From Combretum micranthum (lineage: Eukaryota > Streptophyta > Magnoliopsida > Myrtales > Combretaceae): DNA of 64,000 bases. Positions 43,900 through 56,729 of this stretch are shown here, in pieces (positions within the stretch are counted from its first letter, which is position 1; each line of letters starts with the position of its first letter). The stretch lies in NCBI GenBank assembly GCA_024138025.1, contig JAMXBD010001599.1, forward strand, positions 270,705-334,704, written 5' to 3'. The notes under the pieces are model-generated. The model saw only the letters and a program-made list of their open reading frames with translations. It made no database searches and had not been told where the DNA came from. A program made the translations under genes and the position numbers.

Positions 43900-46110
43900 A
43901 AGATTACATGCATAAGCCATATGGAGGGCTAGAAAGTAGATTGAATGAGCTAACAAACAAGCTCAAAATACAGCAGCAACAACAAAAACAAAATGTCTCA
44001 ATCTATATGACAGTCATCGAAGATCTCCTTGCTTGTCATAGGCCAAGGTGCTTCGGGGTCAGTCTTGGCTTGATTGCCTAGAGGAACTTCCTCTAAAACA
44101 ACAACTTGATCCTCTATACGGGTTTCGAGAATTGGGGTGAGCTCGAGGGCCATAACTATATGAGCTTATTGACTATCTCCTTGGGTAACAATAGATGCGA
44201 CACCCTCAGCTCCTACAACAACAGCTTCTTCGGTCCTCGTACCCTCATCACCTCCTATAAGACCCTCGCCCTTGCCCTTGCCCTCATCTTCCACATGAAC
44301 CTCCTCCTCCTCCTCTTCTTCCTCGACCTTAGGAGCAGCCTCACTAAGTCGGATGGCTAAGAATCTAAGGTCTAAGTCAAGATACCTCTCGAATACTTCA
44401 CTTTGGACCACCTTAGCACTATCCCTCATGATCCTTTACTGGAGCTCAATCCATTTATTGCTTTTGAAGAGCTCCCTAAGAATGCACTTTTTGCCCATCT
44501 CAGGCACTACCTGCTTATTCTCCAAGCTTATGACTCGGGCCTGTACATAAAGAAAAAATTTGGGGAGGGGAAGCAAAAAGAAAATAACGCCCAACCTTAA
44601 GAGCACCTTGGTCCGAGATAGTTGCCTAGGCCTCCCACTTCAACTTGTTAAACCTTGAAGTGGTTTCCTTCAACTGATGGGACAAAACATCTTACTCTTA
44701 CCTCACATCCCTCCACTTCTTTTCAAAATTGTCAAGGACTAACTTCAACAAAGACCACTCTTGTTTGCTTTGGTCACCTCAATTTAACAATGCAAGACCT
44801 TAGACTCTATGTCACAAGATAACTTCTCCTCTCTTCTAAGGTAGCAGTAATATCACTTTGCAGCATGATCTTATCCTACCTCTCCTTAGAGAGCTCTTTC
44901 TCTAGCTCAACAATACGAGATTTTGACTTCTCGAGCTCCTTAGCACCTTAAATAGAAGACATCAAGCTCGTTTAAAAAAAAAAATAGAGAGAGAACATCC
45001 AAACATTTCAACAAGAAAAAGACAACTAGCTTAGCACATCCTAGTTCTTTCCTGCATACCTCATAGCTTTAGTAGTAACCGCTACAGCCTACAATACATA
45101 AAGAAGAAATAAGTTCTTTAGAAGAACCCATCTCAACTCAACATAAGAAGAGGAAGTTACCTCATACATTTTGTGTGCTAAAAAATTTAGCATCTATCTT
45201 CTAAACTTTAGTTCACAGAATAAGTTACTCACCCTACTCTTATCCTCCACAATAGTTACCTCCTTAAACGAGCTCCAGTCAATGCCCACATTGCTCCATT
45301 TTAGAGCTCTCCCACCAACGAGGACAATTGGGCTCCTAACAACAGTAGTAGCAGGTTGCTCTCCATGGGTTGATGGCTCACTTTGGTCAGCAAGGAAGTC
45401 AGTACTGCTCCTAGTGGCTTCAACCTTAGGAGATGCCCAAGCGATCAAAGAAACAACAACTAGAGAAGTATAGGGGCAGGCTCTACACCTTGGGAGACTA
45501 AGAGTGTAGTAGAGTCTGCACAATTTGAACACTTAGATCAATGACAAGGACCTCCTTCCCCTTTTGTTAACGGCATACCCCCGAATGTCCTCTTGAGTAG
45601 GAACAGGTCAATCCTATACGACCACTTTGACAGCTCGCCTCTTTGAAGGCACCTTTGCTACAATTATAGCCTTCTCCTCTTCTTAGTTGATGGCCCCAGA
45701 AGAAGCTTGTTGATGTCCACCATCTCCATATGAATATCTGGAAAAAAAAAAAAAGTTAGTACAAAAACAATGAACCTACCAAGTCGAGCTCAAACGCTTA
45801 AAAGATATAGAAATCTACATCAATCAATAAAAGATTTTCTTCGTTAAGATCTCGAATCAATAGGCTTCAAAGGGGGGAGAGAGAGAGAGACTACATCCAT
45901 ACTTGGAAAATTATTTCTACACCTCTAGAAGCGGTAGCCTTCTTATCTTTCTCATATGTAAAAGGCAACCCTTTCAAAATGTTCTTCACAACGAGCTTGG
46001 CATTTATAGGTCTTCCACCTCACTCTCTCATGAAGTCATCTATATCCCTTTACCTTCTTAGCATTGTGTGGCCCCAACCTCGAAGGTTTCCTAGTTTGAA
46101 TGGGTTGGCA
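43900..46110 (-). pseudogene. Antisense ORF relic of the Tat element
   Basis: The best frames are on the minus strand, opposite to gag-pol. From 46.1 kb downward they include NANPFKLGNLRGWGHTMLRR and NAKLVVKNILKGLPFTYEK (46110-45940); VVVSLIAWASPKVEATRSS and VLVGGRALKWSNVGIDWSS (45450-45260); a coiled-coil-like piece ELEKSKSRIVELEKELSKE (about 44940-44885); and an acidic tail with KVEEEEEEEE (44330-44290). Tat-group elements of other plants carry an antisense ORF of unknown function at this position; a coiled coil and acidic stretches fit that pattern. Stops and frameshifts interrupt it. Confidence 0.6.
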
Positions 46111-46114
46111 TTGT

Positions 46115-47690
46115 CAATGATTGTGTCCTAGGCCAATTACTAGATATTATCATTTCATATATATATTACTAGTACAGAGGCATTTCTATTATATTGTTTG
46201 CATGTTTACTTTATAATGAAACCCATGAATAATTTAATTATTCTAAATGTCCATAGATGCTCATTGTTATGGGAATGGTAACGAATTAAATCTAGTATGA
46301 GTTTTTTATTTGATAGTTATGAGATATCTATTTGTATGGGTATACAAATCAAACTCATTAGCACATATTAAAGAACTATGTACTAGACTGACCCACTATG
46401 AGATCACTATATGGATTAGTATTGTAAGTGATTCTCACAATAATGATGCTGGCATATCTTTAGACCTGAAATCACCATAGGTTCCAACATGAAAAACACT
46501 GTGATTCAACTCAATCAAATGTTGTCTTTAACCAGATAATTATAAAGGTTGTGATTGGGCATAATGTGAATTGTGTAGAGAAAGTTGAGTGATTAAGATG
46601 GGATTTGTCCCTCTCATTATGAGAGAAATATCTCTGGGCCCTTAGATAAAGGAAAGTAAGAAATGCATGGCCGTGCTCAAATGAATTAATAGTGTAATTA
46701 ATTTCATTTGTTTTATCAGTTTCCTTAAAGATCGAGAAATGATAAAATTGAACAATATAAGGGTGACGCTATCCATGCCTTATGTTTAATCTAAATATCA
46801 TGTGACAAAATGATAATGACATAAGTTATGGATCAGGTAAAAATCGGATCATTGATCTTTACTTAATTTGGATAAACATGATATCTTGCTAGAAGCCGCT
46901 TATGTTTTGTTGACCACAGATGGTTTTAAGTCAATGACTAACATTAACTGAACCTATAGGATCACACAAAAAAGAATGAACAAAAACAAAAAAGAAGGAT
47001 CATGCACTAAATTTAACTAAATCCAGTGGGAATAATAAGTTTATTTATTATTATTCTTAATTTGTTAAGAATAATAAATAAATATAGTTTGTTAAGAACA
47101 ATAATAATTCCTAGTTGGACTAATAAATTAATTTATAATTAATTTATTCCTAATAAGATTGGGGGTACTAATATCATTATTCATATTGACATTAGTATAA
47201 ATAAGACATAAGAAATTTCTTTTAAGGGTTACAACATGAGCTGTCAATATTAGACCAACAGAGAAAATCTATGAACCCTAAAAGAGAGAAACTTAAGAGT
47301 CATGAGTCTGATCAGATCTAGAAGTATTCTAGATAATGCTAGCACGTGAAGGATCCTTTTGAAGGTGTGCTCATTCATGTGGCTACCATAGAGGGCGTTT
47401 GTGAGATCGTGACGCCTCTAAATCAGATCTATCAATCAATATCGAAAATCAATTAAGGTATAATGGAATTCAATTTAATCTCTCTTTGTTTTGATTTAAA
47501 TGAATCACATGGATCGGTTTTACGAATTTAGGGTTTTAAAATGAAAAAAAAAGAATTCTACTGCAAGATTCGAATTTTAGATCTCTAAATTCCCAATAGA
47601 CACCACTTCACCCAGAAATCAAACTCGTATAGGGATCCTTCTTTCACTCCTACAATCTAGAATCAGAGTTACCTAACTTGAGATGATGGA
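46115..47690. mobile_element. Probable LTR-retrotransposon-derived sequence
   Basis: The character changes abruptly at about 46115, where GATTGTGTCCTAGGCCAATT begins and Tat coding ends. Features of a long LTR or leader follow: CTCATTATGAGAGAAATATC (46612), GCTAGCACGTGAAGGATCC (about 47338), GTGGCTACCATAGAGGGCG (47380) and GATCTATCAATCAAT (47424). A palindromic TTATTATTATTCTTAA..TTAAGAATAATAAATAA lies at 47040-47080. No coding domain or paired end was found, so the class is uncertain. Confidence 0.4.
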
Positions 47691-47699
47691 ATTCTTAGA

Positions 47700-48038
47700 A
47701 CGACACAAGGAATAGGACACCAAAAGCTTGAAAGTAAGATCATTTTTCACAATAGAACCGCATTTTGCGATTTGGTTCGGTTTGCTTTGATTTTTGGTTC
47801 GGTTTAGTTCAGTGGACAGCCTTATTTATAACCAGTATGCAACATCAAACATTATAGCACATATAATAAGAAATAAAATCATTCATATATTAAACTTTCC
47901 ATTCACTGTGACCTCATTTAATAGTACTTAAAACAGTACAATAGTTGGCCCATGAAATTTAAATTTTTACCTTTAACACATAAGAAAACATTTCTTCAAA
48001 CTTAATGAATACAATTATAGTTTTGGTTCCCTATGGAT

Positions 48039-48070
<32 letters not shown>

Positions 48071-49860
48071 TTCTAAAATTTGATTTTATTTTATATAAAA
48101 CAAAAGCATATATTGAAGAGACTTGCTCACCATCACATCTTTCTAACATCTGATGTTTAATTCTTTTAATGTTAATGTTTTGTAACTGGATTACATGGCA
48201 CTTTCCACAAAGGTCCATTTAACCATTTTTTATATTCATCAGATACTAGGTTGTCATATAAACAATTTAAGAGTTTTTTTCTTGAAGAACTTCTCTATTT
48301 ATCTATAAGGTTCTTAAATAGGATTTCTTGATATAAATTCTTTTATTGGACTTGATTTTTATACCATATTCACCAAGTTCCATAAAAATATTTATATATA
48401 AAAGTTGACGTAGTGAAGTTTTATTTAAGAAAAATTAAAATTGTGAACTTTTTTTTTTTCGAGTAAATCAAATTTGTGATATGTTGATCTGCACATACAC
48501 ACCTAAAAGGATTCTACTATTAACCTGTTGATTCTAATGAATTGTTGGAATGATAAGAAACTATAAAGAAAAAAAAAATTATTATTCCTTAAAGCGATAA
48601 TAATGTCTCTTCAATCCTACAGCTAATAACTTATATGAACAAGAAAAAAACACGAATTGGGTCATAAATAAAACTCTAAATAAAACCCACATAAATAAAA
48701 GAACCCAAAGTAAAAAAGAAACTCAACAAAGATGAAAAAAAAAAGAATATCGTGTTTTTGGATCATTAGCCCATATTCCATGGAATATGCTCTCATTTTA
48801 CCAAAATCCTGCGTGACTATAATTATGAAATCGTCACTATACTAATCCATATCTACATCTGCTTTCTCTGTCATGCTTTCCACATCAAAAGTCAATCATC
48901 CGTTGTTAGTTAAAGACTAGTGTTTAATTAGCTAAATCATAACATATATTTATATTTTATTGGTAAAAAATCTTTATATTGTGGTTTTTTTATACAAAAC
49001 TTAAACTAAATTCCAGTAATAAAAAGGGTCTAATGCTTGGTTTTTCACTAATGTAGCATAATTGTTGGCACTTCCTGTTAAGTTATGAACTGAACCTACA
49101 TATGTTGTACATCAAACTACCAAATGCAGAGTGGGTAGTGGAAAATGATAGAGAAATGCTCAAAGAAACTTTATTTCTAATAAAGAAAATGTTTAATAAA
49201 TGTGTGAATCCTAATAAGACCACCTTAAAAAAGAATTTAAAGAAACTAAAGAAATCTAAAAATTTAAAGAAGATCTATATAAATATTTAAAGAAATATCT
49301 AACTTGTTGATCCATATAATCAATGCTAATCTTGTCTGTATTACTACTTGATGGGGTTTAAGGCTTTACAATGATTTGTACTTTAAAATATACCATCATG
49401 GTTTAATATTTAGAGTTTGTCAATTTATACTAAACCAATAACTTCGAAACAAGTAATAAATAATTTATTACAATTATTGCTATTATTCATTCACTATTAA
49501 TGAGGTAAGAAGGCTGCTCCATATAATTATTAATGTTATAAACCTGCTTTCTCCGCATCTAACATAGTAGAACAAACCAAACTTTACAATGGTTAGTTTT
49601 GTGGTTATGTCATCAATCATCATTATATAGAACATACTTGATGGTACATATCCTTAAAGTAACAAACCCACAAAAGTGTTCCTATAGATGTGATCTATGT
49701 GACAAGGAAGAGCACATTTTCTTTTTCCCTTGAGAGTTAGGTCAAATAGCACCTAATTCGGGTCTCTATTGCCAAGTTGTACTCTACGGCAAGTGCACTT
49801 ATGAATAAAAAATTAGTTTATGAAAGTTTGCTGCTCTTAAGAAAATACTGTCCGGATTCT
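47700..49860. other. Intergenic DNA, no gene seen
   Basis: AT-rich. At 47755-47825 a GGTTCGGTTT-rich stretch ending GGACAGCCTTA resembles one end of an hAT MITE, but the other end was not found. A (TA)n tract lies at 48040-48063. No credible coding frame. Confidence 0.4.
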
Positions 49861-49866
49861 ATATTT

Positions 49867-49941
49867 ATTAATCAATATTTGTCATGTGTTATGAAGTAAT
49901 AAAAATTATTACTTTATAACATCTAACAAATATTGATTAGT
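49867..49941. repeat. Near-perfect foldback, 34-bp arms, 7-base loop
   Basis: The arm 49867-49900 (ATTAATCAATATTTGTCATG...) pairs with 49908-49941; 29 of 34 positions match. The very short loop and high identity suggest a small foldback element or an inverted duplication. A Dicer substrate would usually be less uniform, though a small-RNA source cannot be excluded. Confidence 0.7.
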
Positions 49942-49949
49942 GACAATAA

Positions 49950-50014
49950 GGGCAGAATAGACTTTTGGAATAAGCATATTTTCATCTATTAGTTTAGCAT
50001 CAAGACCATGAGAT

Positions 50015-50049
<35 letters not shown>

Positions 50050-52660
50050 CCAAAAAAGCCAAAATGCCAATGAAATTCAACTGCTGATGGCATGATTCTC
50101 CATTATCAATGGTTAATTAATTAATTTATTCAACAATTAGCAGCTAAGGGCCTCTCTTTTTTTATAATTGTGCAACCAAACAGGGCTTTATCTGGTGGTC
50201 CACGTCCCTGTACCTCTTAATGCTGGTTTTGTGGAATCCTTTTCAATTGTTGTTATTAATTCATTGGTTAGACTTTCATGAATCATTGTCTAGGGCTTGG
50301 AGTAGGTGCTGAAGTGAAATCATACGCACATTCTTAAAACTATTGATAAGAACAAAACCTGAGAAAACGATTTTTTACTTTTTCTTTCATTCCCTTTTTT
50401 TTTTTTTTTTTTTTTTGTTAACATTTCTTAGTTGGATATGAAAATTTTACATGTGCAACCAATCGTCAACTTACAGTGTGTTTATTTACAGGGCAATGTT
50501 TTCTCCATATACAGACTTCAATAATATTGTCGGTAATTTTACCCGTCTTATAAGCTGGTCACCGTCCGTCGTTATTTTTATTTGTTAAAATATATTACTG
50601 TTTATCCACACTACTCATTTAAACGTGCTTATGTTAGTACATTTTTCTTTCTAGTATAGAGAAAAAGTAAGGAATCGAACCTAGTTTTTCTAATTCGAGA
50701 GATCAGAAAATATGCCATAAGGGTATAAGATTAATAACTATGTTAGTATGTTGTATATATAATTTTTTTTCCTCTTTAATGCATTTTTTATATTAAAAGA
50801 TTCAAAATTCTAAATATTTCATGATGATATATCAAGACATCTGGTTACTAATGGTCTTCTTTAGCGATAAATACTCAATAGAAAGATGACCAAAGTAGCT
50901 AATGAGTAATGATAACTAATCATCTTGAAAAATATTTATATCCCCTTCCCGTCCCTCACCTCTTTTCTTTGCTTATCAACTATTTACCTCAAACATTGGG
51001 CACACAGCCATATATTATTTACCACCAAAAGTCAAATATCTTAAGATTATTGTCATATTATTTGATAATGATAGAGTTGTAACTCATAACTAATATTAAA
51101 TTTTCCTTTTTTTTTCATAAAAACAAACAAATCTTCAGCATTATTGGCGCCTTCTAATTGGAATCATTTGAAAAAGATTAAAAAAAAACGTAGTTAATTT
51201 AATGTACGGAAATATTATAATTAACAATGACACGTGAATCCACATGTGAAGAGGGTCCATAGTGCCCCAAAGTAGGGCTCCAAGATGCTTTACGTGGAAA
51301 TAATTAAAAGATGACAATATTGTATGATAAGCACAAAATGAATTCAGAATTTGCTTTTAAATTTAAACTTTTGCATTATAACTTAATGATATTATTAGTA
51401 GCCTTCAAAGTAGGATGTATCAAGTATGAATTTTTATTGGATTTGAATTTTCATTCTCGAATAATGAAATAAAAAAAAAAAGAAAAATTTAAACTTTAAT
51501 ATAAAACAAACAAACATGGAAAAGAGTATATGAGCCTACAGAAAACAAATTTGAGCTTTTTCTAAGTTGATCATTGTGTTAAACTGCCAATAACACTGAA
51601 AAAAGATATAGCTGCCGGCCTTATCGTTAATCTTGATTATGATTCTTCATAGAATAGCACGTAGTTGATAATAATAACTAGCCATTTAGATTATCATAGA
51701 TAAAGAAATTGAATGATTATTAACCCATCTAAATAAAATTACATAAATATAAATTTTATAAAATTAATTATTAATATACTGATGTAAAATAACATCTTCA
51801 ACAAGCAATTAAGGATGAATCGCGCTTGTTTCAAATGTGATTCATTAAGGATTATACTAAATTGCATCATCAAAATTGTGATTTAGTATTATATAGGTTT
51901 TGGCTGAATCGTATGTTGAAGAGACGCTTCTTTTGTAAAAGTGGAAATCACATAAAGAACACGAATTTATAATTAATTTTATCTTTAGTAGACACGTATT
52001 TTACCCATCATAGATAATTGCATGTATAATTTGTTTGAATGATACTCACACTTGCGTTTTTACCAACAAACATATGAAAACTGTAAGAATGTAAACTTGT
52101 AAAGTCTACTTAAACTTATATTTACTAAAAGTCAAAATATAAATGATTTTGCTCCCATCTTTATTTCGAAAAGTTTCTAAAAATTATAAACTTATAAAAT
52201 CATCTAAATTAATATGTGATTTTAGTTACTTGTAGTTGAGAAACTATAGAAGATTATAATTAAATTTAAGTGATGTATGATTGCTATGTAGAGGTTGTAC
52301 TCAAAACTAAAAACCTAGAAACCAAGTCATAACAAACCAAATTTTAGTTCTCTTATATTTAATTTGGTTTTAGGATTGAAAATTTTCAAACGGAAATATT
52401 TAACCTTTTTTTTTTGTTTGTAATATTTCTAGATGAAGAATACCAAATTTATTGTACGAGAGTTTATGAAAATTATTATTGTTGATTTTGTATCCTGAAT
52501 TTACTTGAAACTTGGGCTTGTAGCATAAATAAACAAGGAGCAAGCAAAAGAGCAATCGGGGCTTGCATTAGGCTTAGTGATTTGCTCTTTTTTTTTTTTT
52601 TAAATTATATATGAGTTACTTCTCACTTTTTTTCTTTTACCAAGAGTTTACTTCTTATTA
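49950..52660. other. Intergenic DNA, no gene seen
   Basis: Contains (GA)n at 50019-50045, a T-run at 50396-50417 and AT-rich sequence. At 51785-51935 a possible small MITE shows CATCTTCAACA on the left and, in reverse complement, GTCTCTTCAACA on the right. No protein domain or RNA gene was recognised. Confidence 0.4.
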
Positions 52661-52679
52661 GCTATGGAGTCTTTACCCC

Positions 52680-53260
52680 GAGCTAAGGAAATGGGTGATA
52701 ACTATTTGCTTAGTTTGCCACCTTCTCCCCACTCTTTAGCCAAGGAGTTGTTAATTCTTTGTGTTTTCTCCACAAATGTAACAAAAGAATGTAGAGAAAA
52801 ACTCTTCAAATATACCACATACTCAAAAGATATCCCTTGGTGCAAATGTTCAAGAGTTCGTTTTCATTGCATATGTCTTGAATGTCTAAAGATTGTTACC
52901 AGGAGGCACCTAATGTATCCCATCAAATCTTCTTTACACTTTTATTGAATTTGCACCATATCAATGTAGGCCTCTTTTGGGAGGAGAAGAATTTCTCAAA
53001 AAATATTTTGCACATACTCACCCATGAATTTACTAATCTGAGGAGAGGTTGACATACCATCTGTACCCCTATTCTATAAGAAATTATGAAAACTTCTTCA
53101 ACTTCAAGTTGTCATCCGATTCACAAACCATTAACATCTTAATGAATTTCAATAAGTGTTCTTTGGTGCTTTCCTTTTCATTGTTGAGCAATATAAACTT
53201 AAAAGTCACACAGTCTTTACAATACAAGGGTCATAAGGTAACTTAAAATCTAGGATCCCA
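52680..53260 (-). pseudogene. Ty3/gypsy gag relic, antisense
   Basis: Read on the minus strand from about 53200, the frames give KESTKEHLLKFIKMLMVCES, DDNLKLKKFS and GYRWYVNLSSD, then (about 53010-52930) SMCKIFFEKFFSSQKRPTL. These follow the gypsy gag pattern of a FI..L..F..D..LKLR.FS..L...A..WY..L core, then SW..M...F..KFF....KV.L. Frameshifts and stops are frequent. It belongs to a different gypsy lineage from the Tat element. The + strand frame over 52664-52948 is its shadow. Confidence 0.55.
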
Positions 53261-53269
53261 CAATAGACC

Positions 53270-54385
53270 TCTGTTTTATCTTTTTCAAGTACAATTCTAA
53301 GTCTTCCTTAGTAACAAATGAAAGACAGAGGTCACAGCCTTAACTAGTCTAATAAACAAGAAAAGTATGAACCACAAATCCTTTAGTGACAACATGCGAA
53401 GCAACATGTGAAGATGGAAACCTCTAAGTGAGACTCTTGCGTCTCTCACCTCATAAATAGGTTATGGTATCATCCTCAAGATTCTTTTGTCTTTAATAGA
53501 TTTACCAAATTGTAATAGGGTAGACCTGATTGCAATGGTCACGTGTTTAAAATTTGCATCTTATGTTACACATGGTTTTGAAAGAGTAACTTGGAAGTAC
53601 ATGTAAGAGATAACCAAGAGTGAGAAGGTAAAAAAAAAAATAAGAGATCTAATGGAGTTTGAATTTTGTAGGGGACAGGAGGCGAAGATATGAAGCATCA
53701 ATCCATAATTCTTGAAAAATCTAAAGTGCTATTTGCTTTAATGTTTGTTTGATTATTTTGTGCAAGTATTCAATAGCACAATAGTGTTCATCTCTGTTTT
53801 TGAATCTATTAAATGAGGAGGAATTCTTAGTATTTATAGAACATAATTCTTGATGGCGTCCATCAAATGCATTCATAATTGAAGGTGGAAATGAATCATT
53901 TTATTAATGGATCTTTTCATAGGCTTTTTAACCCATGGGAAACCTCTTTAAGTGCATAAACCTCCCTAAGAAAGGTTTGGAATAGATAAGTCTTAATCAT
54001 TTAGTGATCTGTACTTCATGTTTATCATGTCAAATCTCTCTTACTCATCCCAAATTCACTAAGTTGACTCCCAAAAACCTATCATTAAACCTAATAGTCA
54101 AATCAAGTCATACTAAAGTTAAAACCCATAATTCAAATATATACCTCTATTATATACGTTATAGAGTGCATGTGAATCATAGGAAATCGTTAGAGGTATC
54201 AAATGTGCAAAAAGATTATGGCCATGAAAATTATCTATGCAAATCTTTACCTCTTATTTTTTGTTTTCTAATAATTATATATTCGAATAATTTGGGGTTT
54301 AATAATTATGTAAATACCATTATATCACATCATATGTTTTTGAAACATACAATTCACACAATTAGATGTATAGCATTTATGTGGT
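53270..54385. other. Intergenic or decayed retrotransposon DNA
   Basis: Upstream flank of the antisense gag relic, probably part of the same dead element, but no further domain could be identified. The AT-rich open frame at 54004-54396 has no protein-like composition. Confidence 0.35.
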
Positions 54386-54389
54386 TTAT

Positions 54390-54765
54390 AAAATGAATAC
54401 ATTACATCAAAAGGTATCGATATTCATGATAAATTCATTTAAGGTATCAATATTTCAGATGTTAAAAAAAGGAATCAACTTTGTGAATAAATTCATTTTA
54501 AGGTATCAACATTTTAGTTAGTTAAAAAGAGGAATAATGTTTCGCAAAGTACATCAAGTAAGGTTAATAAATGACCATTAATAAAAATTAAGGAAAAGTA
54601 ATTAAAAATTAATCAAAACTTAGTATCTTAAATGAATTTTATGAAATATTAATACCTCACTTTATCTACTTAACTAAACATTGATTTCTCTTTTTAATCA
54701 CTTAAAACATTAATACCTTAAATAAATTTACTCTTAGAATTGATGCCTTCCGGCATTATTTAACC
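54390..54765. mobile_element. MITE with long inverted repeats (AAATTCATTTAAGGTAT family)
   Basis: AAATTCATTTAAGGTATCAA recurs twice in direct orientation (54431 and 54492). It pairs with the reverse complement of 54620-54760, which reads AAATTTATTTAAGGTATTAA and AAATTCATTTAAGATACT. The arms are about 130-150 bp with an internal ~60-bp duplication on each. No target duplication was fixed, so boundaries are approximate. Confidence 0.55.
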
Positions 54766-54769
54766 ATTT

Positions 54770-56725
54770 AAAAAAATACCATATAATTTTTATCACTAGC
54801 ATGCACTTTTGAAAGACATTGTTGAAAGTGTTGTAAATAAATAACTTAAGTATGTTAAACGAACGTATGGCTAATACTTTATATGGCTAGAAAGGTAGTT
54901 AGATAAGGAAGGAATGGGAAATCATCAAGATGATTTTCTTATTTGTGAAATGAAGGGTGGTTTGGCTACACAATTTTTATCATTTATTTCATGCTGTTGC
55001 TGTTGTTGATTTTATGGTAGGTTTTAGAGATGAACCTTTAGCTAAACCTAATTTAACAAAATTGAAAATTAGGTAAGAATAATAAGTGGAAGCATAAACA
55101 ACATATATAGTTCTGCAAACACCTAAAGAGATCTTCTACATTTGTCAACGAGACCATCACAAATCTTATTATTAAAATAAATATAGTAGTTGATATATTA
55201 AGTATTTTAATAGTATGGTCATTATTAATTATGAATCTGAGCTGTTGAATTACTGATGGGGTGATAAGGTTAAAAAAATTGACAAGATGATAAAATTTTC
55301 CAACAACTAAATAAATTCATCACAATAGAATGCTTTATAGACTAATTAATTTTCATTGTACATATATAATAAACGCGTGAAATATGTCTAGCATACAATG
55401 ATATGCATATCATCATAAGACATCTAGTTTATCTATCAATTCACTCTATATTAATCAAATGAAGAACAAATCAAAACCAAACGAAAATTTTATTTTATTT
55501 TTTATAATTTGTAAAATCATTAATTTTGTGTGGAATTTCTTCAAATAGAAAAAATTATTTCGCTGAGAAAAATCTTTCTAACAAAACTAAAACGAGCTGT
55601 GCCCAACCTTAACTGTATTATATATAGTGCAATTATATAATTAATAGTAATGGCATGGTATGATTAACTTCAATGGCTTCTTAACCATTATTTTGGGCCG
55701 CAAAGGTATATTCATCCATTACCAAATGAATCTTTTACGTTTAATTATGGGATTGATCTCCTCTAGTCACTGCTTTTTCTTTTCTTTTTTTTTTTTTAAT
55801 GTAATTGTATGATCAACTTTATTAGTACACGCTTACGGTATGTAATTAAATTATAAACTTACACTATGCATTTCATCTTCTAATTTCTCTTAAAAAATAG
55901 TCCTCTTTGAAAAATTATTTGTGAGAAATGCTTCAGACTTCTATGATTCGTTATGTTTTTTAAAGTGACCGATCCTATCATTTATTTTATATCAAATTAT
56001 AATGAGACACTGAAATACTTAATATATTAATTACATTAATGATCAAATATTTACTAAATGCAGGTCCACAAACCACAGGAGTGCCCGGAAAAGAAATATA
56101 TTCATCCACCCCAACTATGAATATCAATTACAAGGGAAACACTTTTGTGAGGCATATCTTTGACCAGACTGCATTACTTTGGATCTTAGTTGATTATGAA
56201 ATTTTATTGCATATTGCAAAATAAGGAAAAACGTTTAACTTGGTCTACCCAAGGAAGTGTCCTTGAAAAAAAAAACAGAGATAATGAATAAATAATAAAG
56301 CCGGTATATAAAGTATGTTTAAATTCCTTTTATATTAAGGATGTAGTATTAAATTTATATACCAAAAATCGATATTTATACATCCATACACCTTTTTTTT
56401 TCTTATCATTACATATAGTTCATTTATCTCTTTTACATATGTTATAGTTATATATATTATAGATATAGATATAGATATAGATATATTTTTTTAATTAGAT
56501 TGGTTCCATCGATTGCTCAATTCATATCCAATTGTGATCAGGCTATGGAATTTTTTTTTACCATTACAATGGAAAGGGAAGAATTAAACCTAAACCTCTT
56601 ACTTGAGAAAAAGAAAGATGCCATTTAATTACAAGGTTATTTGTCGGCTATTGGAATGCTTCATATGATGGACAAGACATACAAGTTCTCAATAAAATGG
56701 CAGTTCATTTGCATTTAAAAAGAAA
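54770..56725. other. Intergenic DNA, no gene seen
   Basis: AT-rich, with a short (GATATA)n tract at 56461-56485 and A/T homopolymers. No credible frame, RNA gene or transposon end. Confidence 0.4.
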
Positions 56726-56729
56726 TTCT

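Larger units (their letters stand above)
24301..46110 (+). mobile_element. Decayed Tat-lineage Ty3/gypsy retrotransposon with nested insertions
   Basis: In order: 5' LTR (24301-24889 plus 29289-29323), primer-site-like sequence, gag, aspartic protease, reverse transcriptase, RNase H, integrase, a short tandem-repeat array and an antisense coding relic. The tandem repeats and the antisense ORF between integrase and 3' LTR are known traits of the Tat group of plant Ty3/gypsy elements. The pol order PR-RT-RH-INT is that of Ty3/gypsy. All coding parts carry stops and frameshifts. Three insertions interrupt it (24895-29283, 30402-30945, about 32470-38700). A 3' LTR was not found; the element appears to end or be cut at about 46.11 kb, where unrelated LTR-like sequence begins. 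Confidence 0.8.

Noticed and set aside
44106..44360. Plus-strand open frame rich in Leu and Thr
   Set aside because: It mirrors the acidic, Glu-rich minus-strand relic of the Tat antisense ORF.
47755..47825. An hAT MITE ending GGACAGCCTTA
   Set aside because: Only one end is visible; no matching left end or 8-bp duplication was found.
52664..52948. 94-codon plus-strand open frame
   Set aside because: The minus strand of the same stretch shows gypsy gag similarity; the plus frame has no recognisable protein pattern.
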